The notes under the pieces are model-generated. The model worked only from the letters and a program-made list of their open reading frames with translations. It did no database searches and was not told where the DNA came from. The position numbers and the translations under genes were made by a program. A DNA stretch of 64,000 bases, taken from NCBI GenBank assembly GCA_022036555.1, contig CM039133.1, positions 46,142,718 through 46,206,717 on the forward strand. The letters run 5' to 3'. Below, piece after piece: positions 24,441-34,854 of this stretch. Every line of letters starts with the position of its first letter. Positions within the stretch are counted from its first letter, which is position 1. The DNA comes from Microstegium vimineum (lineage: Eukaryota > Streptophyta > Magnoliopsida > Poales > Poaceae).

Positions 24441-25990
24441 AAGCGCAGCCGTTCCGGATTGGAATCTCGGCGGCCACGGTGAAAGTGCGACCAGAGCTTC
24501 GGCATCGTGTCTGTCGGTTTGTTGCCACTCCCACATTGGGCCTCTTCACTTGGGTCCAACGTGAACTCCCTCTGACGTTTGAACAGTGAAGATGCAGAGC
24601 TGATTGGGCCTCCGGCAGTCCAGCTGCTCCGGTCTATGGAGCCCGCCCGACGGAGGGCCTTCAAGCGACCTGAAATCCTCTCCATCTTACTTTCTCACCA
24701 TCTTTCTTCCCACAACATCCAAATCACACTATCCAGTCAAGGGGGTTTACGGAGTAATGACAAAAGTCATTGGTTGAAGGGCTCCCACCCAAGGTTTAAA
24801 TTCTGGGTACGACACAGCGAGACGGAGCGAGACGCCTGTGATGACTTCGTCAACTTCAAAATTTTGCCGACTCAGTCCATCAAAAAATCGCACTATCCAG
24901 TATCCACAAACAGATAGACATATACGTTCCGAACTGCCAAACGGTGATGATGCTGTTAACTTGTTCGGTGAGGGTATCTTTAATTTCCTTTGCTTCAAAG
25001 TGCATTTATCTCATCAGCTTGAATTGCCGTATGGGTCGACGACGTGTTGGTCGTTGGCACAGCCTTGTATTTGCCCTCCTGTGATTTATTTATAACTAGC
25101 AAATATGTCCATATGTTGCAACGGAAGAGAAAAAACTATCAATATTAATGAAAAAGAGTACATGAGTGTTATATATCTTTTTATTTTTGCTATTTTTATA
25201 AAGTACTATGTTTCTTTAAATCGTTGAACATTCTGTAATATATTGCCTAATAAATAGTTCTCACCACTAAATTATTAGTGACCGTGTATGGGTCAGCGAC
25301 CAGATCCAATAAATAATAGTTGAAGGCTACGTAGTTATAGGAAGTCCAAAAAAACTCGTCTTTAATCTCCGTCTAACATATGCAATACCATCATTTTATA
25401 GTTTTATTTATTTGTTTGTCCTAACGTATGTAATATTTTATTTTCATAGTTTTATTTATTTTATTTGTTTGTCCTAACATATGAAATCCCACATTTTCAT
25501 ATATTTATTTATTTGTCTTATAAATCTTGAGGGTGTTAGCATTTGAAATTTATTTATATTCTAATATATACAATCCGACATATTCATACAATTAACATTT
25601 ATTTATTTGTATTGCCAACCTTGATATAGTTAGAAACTCTAAATAAAAAACGTTACGACCTAACACTTGAGCACATGAAGTGTGGTGGTAGGCCCTTTTT
25701 GTTTTGAGGATGCAGACCCAAGCTCAAATCCCCTACATGGCATGTAAAGCATTTTTGTTTTTTTTTCACCAGATGGTTGGGTTGGGCCAGATTTTTTGTT
25801 TTTTTTCCTCCAGGTGGTTGGAATGGGCCGGAAGTCCCGCGAATTGGGCCGAGCGTGGGTTAAGCCAAATGAATTGACTGGCTGGATTGGGCTGCATGTC
25901 CCGTGAATTGTATTGGGCCGAGCACTGGTGGGTTAGGCTCGACAGACGAAAAAGATTCCAGACCAAAAAAAATGCTAAAATTTTATCTCT
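24441..25990. other. Intergenic DNA with low-complexity repeats
   Basis: No supported gene. A motif near 25098 (actagcaaatatgtccatatgttgcaacgg) is a decayed form of a common grass repeat terminus. Between 25380 and 25600 the phrase (t)ttatttatttgtttgtcctaac-tatg recurs three or four times. At 25760-25920 a GGGCC-rich piece is imperfectly repeated. ORFs of 66-112 aa have no recognisable features. Confidence 0.45.
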
Positions 25991-25994
25991 TTAT

Positions 25995-26185
25995 TAATAA
26001 TAATATTTTAAATAGCCGGTTATAGCGACCGACTATAGCTGCTAGGAATGGCAATCGCTATGACATTTTGCCCGCTATAGCCGGCTATAGCCCACCAAAT
26101 GTTAGCTATAGCCCACTATAGCTGTTCCGCAGCCCTGCCGCTAAATTTTTATAGTTGTCGATTTAAAACATTGTTTATTAATAGG
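25995..26185. mobile_element. MITE-like palindromic element (ccggctatagc repeats)
   Basis: The interior is rich in inverted and direct copies of GCCGGCTATAGC/GCTATAG. The outer parts, ttttaaatagccgg on the left and ttgtcgatttaaaac on the right, are weakly inverted. It is non-coding. Borders are approximate and no TSD could be fixed. Confidence 0.5.
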
Positions 26186-27894
26186 TATAGATTTATTAAC
26201 TATCTTTGTATCATAATATATTAATGTTTTTGTCTTGTCGAACTATAGAAAAAATTGTAAATTATCTTTATACCAACGTACATTAGATTTTGTCAGGTTG
26301 GGTTTTCTTGGATCTAAAAATTACAGATTTTACCCAGAGAAATTGCAACGAACTAAAACAATAATGGTAACCTGCTGAATGTTAGCAACTCCGTTTTCTT
26401 TCGGTCTGCGATAAATATGCGTGGAGATCGGATCCACCGACCTCGCCGCTTGCATGAGCATCGATCCTCCCATGGTCCCTACGGAATAATAGGGCAAACC
26501 AACATTGAAGCGACGACAGTGTCGGCGGCCATGGAATCCAAAACGGCGCAACCGCCCTCCGTATCCGGATCCGGTTCGTCCTCCGCCGCCGCCTACTACC
26601 CACGGTGGGTCATGCTCGAGGGGGACGATAGCATCAACAACGGCGGCGGTGCCTCCTCTTGCTCCACGGCCGACGATGGCGCCAAGACGACTCTGGCAGC
26701 CGCCTGCACCAGCACCGCACTACGCCACATTCTTGCTACAGAAACGGGGACATTTTTACTGTAGGGGCGGTTGGGGTTAGGGACGCCCTTACAGTGGGTG
26801 TTCTCGGGCCCCAGCAGTTGAACCGCCCCTGTAGTGGTTACTGTAAGGGCGGCTGGTAACACGAACCGCCCCTACAGTGGGGATTAACTGTAAGCCGCCC
26901 CTGTTGTTTCCTTCTGTAAGGGCGGCTCAATCACCAGCGGCCCCTACTGATGTTGCATGAGTAAATAGCGGGAACCACCTTCTTTCATCTCGGGACACAC
27001 TCTTCTACACGAAAAAGAAGGTTAGGAAGTCTTGGGCTCCTGCTAAAAATTGCTCTACTAAGGGGGAGGTTTTGATTTCAAATTCTTTGGTGGAGAGGCT
27101 TTATAAGGTAAAGAAATGCTTCTCCAACTCTTTATTCGAAGTTTAATTGGTTGGTTAGTGAGTAATTTGACTTTTTGTTTTCTCTCTCTTCCATGAAGCT
27201 TGAGCTAGCTATGAGTGAAATTGGACCCTAATTTTTACTATGCTAGGGTAAATTAGATAGGGAAGCAAGATTGCACCCTTTGTTGATTTTAGTGTAGTAT
27301 TTAGTGAAGTTTGTTGCATGTGTCATGAAACCTTATATCTAGATCTAAGATTTTCTTTTTGAGTTTTGAGTTTTTTCCTTTATGTGACTAGGGTTTCCAT
27401 GTATAGATGAATGTGAAAGATTTTAATTGTTACTAATGGGTAAAATGGACCATTAATTAATTAGCCTCTACCGTTCATATCATGGCTATTATTTTTTTCA
27501 ATATTTATTATTTATTTTGATTCATTTTTATAATGTATGTTTTGAATTAGTTATTGATAAATAGACCATTAATTAAGCATCTTGTACCTGAAAATTAGAA
27601 TGTATTGCATGAAAATTAGTGGAAGAAATATTAAAATTTTCAAATGATTGTCATTGAAATTGTTTATTTATACCAGTGTTTATGTAAGTTTATGTATCTG
27701 TGTTAGTGTTTTGTAAACAAATTATCCGACACTTACATATATAAGACTACGTTCATGTATGATCGGTCAACGGGCTAGATAGTTTATGTAAGTGTGTAGT
27801 GTTCGTAAGACTAGGTTCATGTATGTGTGTGTGAGACTATATTTATGTATGTGTGTTTGAGACTACATTCATGTATGTGTATTTGAAACTATAT

Positions 27895-28110
27895 TTATGT
27901 GTAGGGGTGAAAGTGGTATGGATAATCCTCCACTTCGATCGGCTCCGAATCCGACTTTTAAGGATATAGAGAAGTGTTTTCAATATCCGTGTGGATATGG
28001 ATAATCCGTATCCAATTTTATGCGGATGTGGTATAGGATATGAGATCGCTGAAATCCGACGGATATAGATTATCTGATAATTGAACGCGGATTATCCGAC
28101 AATTATAATA
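27895..28110. repeat. ATCCG-rich repeat inside the CACTA element
   Basis: Words such as ggataatccg, gtatcc, ggatatgg and attatccgac recur in both orientations over about 200 bases. It is non-coding and might be an older nested element. No borders or TSD were found. Confidence 0.5.
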
Positions 28111-28719
28111 AGATGTCCAATTTTTTTAAAGAAGCCAAAGCGTCAAGATTAGAAATTAGCCCAACTCATATAGCCCATGAGAGCTAGTGAACTATATATG
28201 CTAATATACGGTAATTGAAATATATTTTCACAAGACATGGAAGGGTAATCCTAGTGATTGCCTATTTTCATGCGTGTATCAATTATTCAGTTGTATGTGT
28301 GAATGATCTTTGAAGAATAATTTATGAAAATATTTTGTGAGCTCTGAAATCGAAGTGGTGGATTGATATTTGATGGTGATTATTTCGTGTTGTATTGCCG
28401 CTTTAAGAATTAATACTTTGGTTAACGAATTATTCCTTCAAATAAAAAATAACACAGAAGCATATATTATCCGACCTAGAAAAGTTAAAATCATTTAGGG
28501 TTTTAAAATTGGGTTTAAACTTATCAATTTTTAAAATTCAAATTTTGAACTGTTTAAACTTTGTCAAATGAAAAACTAACCAAGACAACAAATTTGGTTT
28601 TTAAAGACATTTAGGGCTTCTAAATTTATATTAAAATTTTCAAAATAAAAAAAATGGTTTTCAATTTTTTAAATAAAAAAAGCCTCTGTGTGCGTGCTCT
28701 GTATATGGGCCGCGGACGT

Positions 28720-29045
28720 TTTAGCGCTCATACAGCTCCTCTTCTTCCCCTCCGCCAGCGAAATCGGCGCGCGGTCGCCTCCGCCGCCGCCTCCCCCTCA
28801 CCCCCCTCCCTGAGCCCTCCGTCGTTGCTTCCTCCCCCTCCTGGATCCCTCCGCCGCCTCCTTCCCTTCCTCAACCCTCGGGGCCCCCGCCGCCTGCCCT
28901 AGCGCCGCCGCCGCGTCGAGGGACCACTGGATGGGAGGCGGCGTCGAGGGACCACTGGGCGGTGCCGTCGTTGGTGCCGCGGTCGGTGCCAGTCCGCGTC
29001 GCCTACGAGCTGCAGCAGGCCGGCCACCGCCACCTCGACGTGAGG
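28720..29045 (+). pseudogene. Captured first exon of a rhodanese-domain (STR16-like sulfurtransferase) gene
   Basis: Inside the CACTA element, a GC-rich block typical of a grass leader and first exon leads into a frame reading SVPVRVAYELQQAGHRHLDVR (about 28983-29045). It ends at a splice donor (gtgag|gtacgg). The words AYEL-QAGHR-LDVR are the start of the plant single-rhodanese-domain sulfurtransferase (STR16/senescence-associated) signature. The catalytic Cys loop, which would lie in later exons, is absent, so no enzyme can be made from this piece. The 5' part has stops in this frame (28880-28920), so the exact start is unclear. Identification is from motif memory. Confidence 0.65.
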
Positions 29046-30419
29046 TACGGCACCCGCTCGAACCTTCGTCCCCAGAATTCCTTGGCTTAGCTCTAAAATC
29101 AGTGTATCTTCCACCCTATGGATTGACCTCGTCAGCTTCTCAACTCATCCCCACACCTAGATGTGCAAGATCTGTGACGGTGTGAAGCCTATATCTGGCG
29201 TCGTGGTGGGGATTCTGCAGCGGGTTGGATTGTGTTGGTGTTGGTGCTGAGTGCCGTGGTCGCTGCTGTCATACGTGGTGGGGATTCTGCAGTGGGTTGG
29301 CCTGAACGCTGTTGTGCCGTGGTGGGGATTCTGCAGCGTGTGTTGGCTTGGACGCTGCTGCCCTGGTGTTCGGATTGGTCCATGGTCTAGACAACTCCAG
29401 ATATCAATTGCCTGTGGATCCCGTCAAACTTCATAGCCTGGTGAGGATGGCTTTCTTATTTTGTTTTTTCCCCGGTTTTGCTTTATTAGTACTAGTAGGC
29501 ATAGGTCTGAAATTAGTTCAGAGAGACATTGGATATTCTAAACTTTTGAGGCTTTCGATTCAAACAAAATAATTGTTGCGATCTAGAACATCTGGTTGGA
29601 CTTTAGATAGTTCACATGGAAATTGGTCTGCAAGAGGATTTAACATTTTTTAGCTTATCCTTTTTGCTAATGACATCTATCAGAAGCCTTGATGTTGTAC
29701 TTTCCAAGACTAGGTGCATGAAACCCAATTAATTGTTCAACTGTGATCCAATGGATCAAATTACAGTCGAACCATACTGAGGGTCACATAGATTGTCCAT
29801 GATTTGCAAACACAGCCAAAACTGAAACAAGGGGACCGGCTGTTATTGGTATCAGCGGTGGTATTGGTAAATCTGGTAGGAGTATCATAGTCTAATCTTT
29901 GTTCAGATTTTTTTAACAGTTATTCTTTCAGACCTGGTTCACTTGATAGCACAACACACACTACTCTTTCTGCTCTGGCACGTTTGTTAGCAATGAAATC
30001 ACAGTACAACATGTCAATTGCACACTTTGAAGCAAACTTAGAGTTAATGAATGAACTTCTGCCTCCAGTTCAACATGTCAATTCCTGAGTCCATCTCAAG
30101 TTCAAAGCTACATGTGATAGTGATATACTAATTTAGCATATGAAGTCAACAGCTAGCTTATGAATTAGAGCTTTCAAAGGAATCAAATTGTTTACTCTGT
30201 TAGCTGCAGATTAATAAACCTTATCCACCTCAATCTATTTATCGAAAATAACAATTCAGATTTGTTTATTACTTGAGCTTTGCAACTGCCTAGGATCTGT
30301 TAGCATATCTGGTTCTTGTAGTTGTTCTTGTGCATATAAAATGGCTAACTACTTGTTTCTTGTAGCAGGTGCCTCAGGTGTCAATATTAACTATAATTTC
30401 TCAAATGGCTAACTAGTAT

Positions 30420-30480
30420 TACCACTACTTCTACTACTAGCACTTCTCTCTACTACTACTAGTGCCCCTACTAGTACTAT

Positions 30481-30517
<37 letters not shown>

Positions 30518-30518
30518 G
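30420..30518. repeat. (TAC)n microsatellite
   Basis: Imperfect then perfect TAC/ACT triplets, about 12-13 clean units from 30478, within the CACTA element. The poly-Ser ORF on the other strand is an artefact. Confidence 0.95.
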
Positions 30519-31624
30519 CTATATGCCTTAGTCATTTGTGTAACTACTTTCCTGCACATATATATACATGTTGTCATATAGATACATGCTTTCATTTTTA
30601 GCTGTAGTATGGTAAACATATATGTCATGTAATGTTTAAGAGAACTTTAGACCCCTCAATTATTTGTTTTGGACTTTGCTTTGTATGTGGACTTGTGTAT
30701 TTCTTAATGAACTATATGTTGTAACGATGGACTTCATAATGGACTATGTTGTAATGATGGATTGTGAATTATGACTTGTGATGATGTTCTAAATAATGGT
30801 TTTGTATTTGTGGATGTATATACATGTTGGTCAGATTTGAATTTTATATTTGTGGTCAGATTTGAATTTGAATTATATATTTTTTATTGCCACAAAATCC
30901 ACTCCCTTACAGATACACACAGTAGGAGCGGCTAATGAAACAACCGCCTAAATAACAGTAGGGGCGGCTGGTACAGAAGTCACTACACGGACGGTTTAAA
31001 ACACCAGCCGCCCCTATAGAAGTCACTGAAGGGGCGGCTGGGCGAGGCTCTTTAGCTGCCCCTACCGTGACTGTTTGCAGTAGTGCCGGCCACCTGATCC
31101 AAGTCTCCCTCCGCCTTGAAGACCCCCTGGCAGCTTCTACCGTCTGCATCCGGTTCCCTGACGACGTGCGGCGTCGAAGTAAACAAATATATGTGTATGG
31201 TGCTGGCGGCGCACGGCGATTCTGTGCTCCTTCGTATACTAGAATTCTGTCCTGAGCAGTTGACGACTGACAAAAACTATGAATCGAAAGTGTGACGTAA
31301 GCCATTGACAGGCAAAAACAAAAATATCTGTCGTCTCGCTCTCGCCCCGCAAGAGATGCATGCTGCAGGCGCGCGCGCGCGGCACTACTGTGTCCTCGCC
31401 AGGGCTGACCAGGCGTGACTCGAGTCGTCCCAAAATTTCCGTCGTCAGCAATACACGGAAAACGGATCGACCGACCGTTTCGTACATATATACTCCGTAG
31501 AGACATATCGATCTGTACGTACGTGGAGGCCACCGCATGCATGAGCCATATTACGTTAACCCTAGCTAGGTCCCTTCGGATTTTTATTTCGACAGACGAT
31601 CAACGTTGAGCAGCGGCGGCGGTC

Positions 31625-33119
31625 ATGGAAGCCCAAACGGCGCCGCAACCTCCTACCTCTGCAGGTTCGTCTTCCTCAACCTACCCACGGTGGGTGATGC
31701 TCGAGCAGTGTTGCAGCCTCGACGACTCGGCGTCGGCGGCGGACGACGACGTCAATACAATGGCGGCCGGCCGCACCAGCATCCATCGGCCACAAGATCC
31801 AAGTCTCCCTCCACGTCAAAGAGCCACCGCTGGCAGCAACTCCGATCGTACGCATCCAGTTTCCCGACGGCGGCGGCGACGAGGAACATGAGTATGAGTA
31901 CGAGTACGCGGTGGTCGCGGCGCACGGCGACTCGTTGCTCCTCCGTGTCCGTTTCGAAGAGAAACCGGCGTATCGACGATGGGACTACCGCCGCTACAGT
32001 ACGACAGACGACCACTTCGTCTACAACGCAGGCGATGCCGCCGCTACGGACCGCGGACGACGACGGCCGCCGTCGTTGTGGCTGCTCCCGCCTTGCTACG
32101 AGGCTGAGGAGTATGGAAAGAAACCTTTGCATCCATGGATGACTGGTGACACCCTCGGCCTCCTGCTCCGCCGCCGTGACGACGAACTCGTGGTGGCGGA
32201 GCTCAGGACGCCACGGCCGGTCCCCGAGCTCTGCCTGTTCCGTTCCGGTGAGTGGAGCGTCAAGCGTGTTCCGATCAGCTACACCGACGTCGTCGACGAC
32301 GACGCCGGTGAGTTCTTCTGGGAACGGGTTCCTTCGGTGTGGAACGCCGTCGTCGTCCCTGTCGGGGACCGGCGACTCTGCTGGGTACACCTATCGCGCG
32401 GCGTCATGGTTGTCTGCGACGACGTGTTCGAAGACAGTCCCACGCTGCAATACCTACGACTCCCCATGGAACCCTGTCTGGGCTTGCGTCCGCCATCGAA
32501 CCGGAACAGGAACGTGTGCGCCACCGCCGGCGGCGATGTGCTCAAGTTCGTCGACATCTGCCCCCGCTGCTCTTGTGGTGGTGGCGCCGGCGGCTGTGAA
32601 TCTTCTCAGCACGCCTACGCCGTCCACACGTGGACGCTGAGGATGGACGACGATGACGACGTGGTGGAGTGGGTGAAGGATGGCGTGATGGATTGCACCG
32701 AGCTCTGGGAGCTCGACGCCTACAAGGGCCTCCCGTGCGTGCCACCTGACCACCCCGTCGTGAGCTTGGACGAACCCAATGTCGTCTACTTCCAGCTGTC
32801 TCATAGTCACCATGTCAAAGTCAAACATGGTCGCGAAGAAGATACTGCACTATGGCTATTGAAAGTTGATATGAGAAGCAAGACGATACAATCGGTCTCA
32901 CGCTATGAAGAAGAAGATGGGTTTCCATACATGGGAGATGTTCTGATCCCCAGCAATGTATCGTATTTCTTCAATTCTTATCATCCAATAAGTGATGACA
33001 CATTGACTGATGAGCAGCCAGTGAGGGGACGATGCCAGGAATTAATCCAACACTACAACCGTCTTTGCCACTCGCTGAGCATTCGGAGCAAGCATCGGAG
33101 TTCTTTGAGGCGTTTCTAG
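31625..33119 (+). pseudogene. DUF1618 protein gene copy 2, full length but with a 4-base frameshift
   Basis: ATG at 31625 opens a frame with YPRWVMLE, but the frame is lost near 31780; the conserved remainder (GHKIQVSLHVKEPP..., AAHGDSLLLR, ELCLFRSGEWSVKRVPI, the CWVHLSRGVMVVCD block, then a TLQYLRLP segment) is in another frame to a TAG at 33117-33119. Compared with copy 1 (agcaccggccac), copy 2 reads agcatccatcggccac, i.e. four extra bases. Removing four gives 1491 nt, 496 aa, a usual DUF1618 length. Everything after the shift, over 440 codons, is open and GC-rich, so the lesion may be recent or a sequencing error. Alternatives: a tiny unrecognised intron, or initiation at a later codon. 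Family function is unknown; members occur in large clusters in grasses. Confidence 0.8.
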
Positions 33120-33842
33120 ATATATGTATCTAGGTGTGGCTTGGATGGTGATGAGCTGAAAGCATATATAATTCTTAGCCACGACAATTGCAGCTGCTTC
33201 AGATCTATCTCTTTTAAGGTTGAAGAATCTGGGTTTCATTTGGAATTGTGCTCATTTAATAATTCTAGTGTTGCCTGATTACCTTTCTGCTGCAAATAAT
33301 GTGGTGTTCACCAACGGTTTTGTTGCTAACTAGGTTGTCTTTATCTATATTAGACTGAAATTAAAGAGACGAGTCATTCTCTATCTCACTTGTTTTATTT
33401 TTTCTCTACTCCCACGCCCCCTCTTTACTCATATTTGACGATGATCCTCGCTAGAATTGTGCTATCCAAAAGAGCCTGGAGGGTTTTGATGGTGGTTTCT
33501 GCTAACGTGGTCATTGTATATTACCTTAGACGATGCATGAGTACTCTTTGCTAACATGGTATTATTGGCATAAACAAACAATGTTTCCTTTTTTGAAGTC
33601 CCTAAGGTTGTCTTACAAAAACTTTGATTATTACCAATCAAGGTTCTTTTGGCAAAGTGACAGTCATAAAAACAAGTATAGGATCACTAAGTGGAGTGAA
33701 CGAAGGGGTGTAGTGGGTTGGGTATCCAAAACCTTGGGATTCCAAACAAATCTCTTGAGTAAGTGGTTGTTTATACTTATTAATGAGGATTGTGTTTGAT
33801 AAAATCTTCTAAGAAGGAAATATTCAACCAATAAAACCATAA
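33120..33842. other. 3' flank of the DUF1618 gene, no gene seen
   Basis: AT-rich intergenic DNA. A plus-strand 88-codon ORF at 33533 has no recognisable features. Confidence 0.4.
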
Positions 33843-33975
33843 CTCAAATTAAAAAATGACAGGGTGACTCCCGCTTTTGGTCGGGGCTCAAATTAAAAAA
33901 TGACAGGGTGACTCCCGCTTTTGGTCGGGCTCAAATTAAAAAATGACAGGGTGACTCCCGCTTTTGGTGGGGGCT
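33843..33975. repeat. 44-bp tandem repeat, three copies
   Basis: Three near-identical units of ctcaaattaaaaaatgacag followed by ggtgactcccgcttttggtc and ggg(g), differing by one G. Right after, ggggctatcaccctgtca contains the inverted complement of gacagggtga, so the last unit can form a stem. Confidence 0.95.
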
Positions 33976-34227
33976 ATCACCCTGTCAAGGATGATTTCTT
34001 GGCTCATGGCTATTTTCGAATTCAAAAGGGAACACAAGTTAGATTTTGGAGAACATTTTGTTAGGAAATAAATCCTTAAGGCCTACTTTGGGAACAAGGG
34101 CCAGATTTTCCGTGGGTAGCAAACCCTGACGGGGATTTAATTGGCTGGTCATATCCCTGGGAGCCGTTCCCCCCGCCGTGTCCCATTCCCTGTCACCATT
34201 TGGAAGCATGGCCGAGGTACCTAGGAC

Positions 34228-34846
34228 CAGGGTTTTTCAATCCGACCGGTCGCCGGTAACCGGTCCCCGGCGGTTGGGCGGTTACCGACCGGTTTGATCG
34301 GTTACCGGTCCAAACCGAACGGTTTGGATTTTGAATTCAAACGGCGTAGTTCAAACGGTTTGAGACCGGTAACCGGTCAAACAGGGTCGGTTACCGACCG
34401 GTTTGAACGGTTACCGACCGGTTTGGGCGGTTACCGACGGTGCCGCCCCAAACCAAATTTCAAATTTGAAAAAAAAAATCGAAAATGCTGAAAAAATTCC
34501 TAAAAATAGTTCATGATTTGTAGAGTCGAATGGTGCAAAATTTTTTCAAATTAGAGTTCGTTTGCTATTTATTTTGACGCGTACAAGTTTGGAAAAAAAT
34601 AGAAAAGATCCTTTTTCTTTTTTTTTTTCAAACTTGTACACGTCAAAATAAATAGCAAACGAACTCCAATTTGAAAAATTTGTGCACCATTCGACTCTAT
34701 AAATCATGAACTATTTTTAGGAATTTTTTCAGCATTTTCGATTTTTTTTTCAAATTTGAAATTTGAATTCAAACCGGTACCGAAACCGAACCGGTCCCGG
34801 CCGGTTTGCCGGTTACCGAACGGTTACCACGGTTTTAAAAACCCTG
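34228..34846. mobile_element. hAT-like foldback MITE, 619 bp, with perfect 8-bp TSD
   Basis: Ends CAGGGTTTTT and AAAAACCCTG are inverted, and the 8-bp duplication CCTAGGAC flanks them (34220-34227, 34847-34854). The outer parts contain many copies of ACCGGTTTG/CGGTTACCG. The inner part is a near-perfect inverted repeat of about 110 bases per arm (34488-34602 and 34621-34733) around a short loop, so the transcript could form a very long hairpin. Non-coding. Confidence 0.93.
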
Positions 34847-34854
34847 CCTAGGAC

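Larger units (their letters stand above)
26718..31085 (+). mobile_element. Non-autonomous CACTA (En/Spm) transposon, 4368 bp
   Basis: Termini are CACTAC (26718-26723) and GTAGTG (31080-31085), flanked by the perfect 3-bp target duplication CCG (26715-26717 and 31086-31088). Both subterminal regions carry many direct and inverted copies of GTAGGGGCGGCTGG-type words (26760-26950 and 30900-31075), as expected of transposase-binding repeats. No TNPA- or TNPD-like ORF is visible, so it needs a transposase in trans. It carries a captured host exon (see 28720-29045) and a (TAC)n microsatellite. It lies in the same orientation as the DUF1618 gene it interrupts; element polarity is taken from the captured exon. 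Confidence 0.95.
26531..31257 (+). pseudogene. DUF1618 gene copy 1: truncated, frameshifted and split by a CACTA element
   Basis: Homologous parts are 26531-26717 and 31089-about 31240. The first part encodes the YPRWVMLE motif near the N terminus seen in DUF1618 proteins of grasses. Counting the CCG target duplication once, the frame continues exactly across the transposon (...CTSTG|HLIQVSLRLEDP). After this a second frameshift near 31180 is needed to continue into the AAHGDSVLLR equivalent, and homology to the downstream paralogue stops near 31240, so most of the protein is missing. It is a dead fragment. The upstream leader (caacattgaagcg...cggccATGGAA) also resembles the leader of the paralogue, supporting tandem duplication. 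DUF1618 function is not known. Confidence 0.8.

Noticed and set aside
26417..26780. ORF starting at 26417, or extension of copy 1 past 26717
   Set aside because: The paralogue supports the start at 26531, and codons after 26717 belong to the CACTA terminus.
31606..32390. Long ORFs in other frames on both strands across the DUF1618 gene (178 and 212 codons)
   Set aside because: Shadows of a GC-rich coding sequence; only the frame ending at 33119 carries the family motifs.
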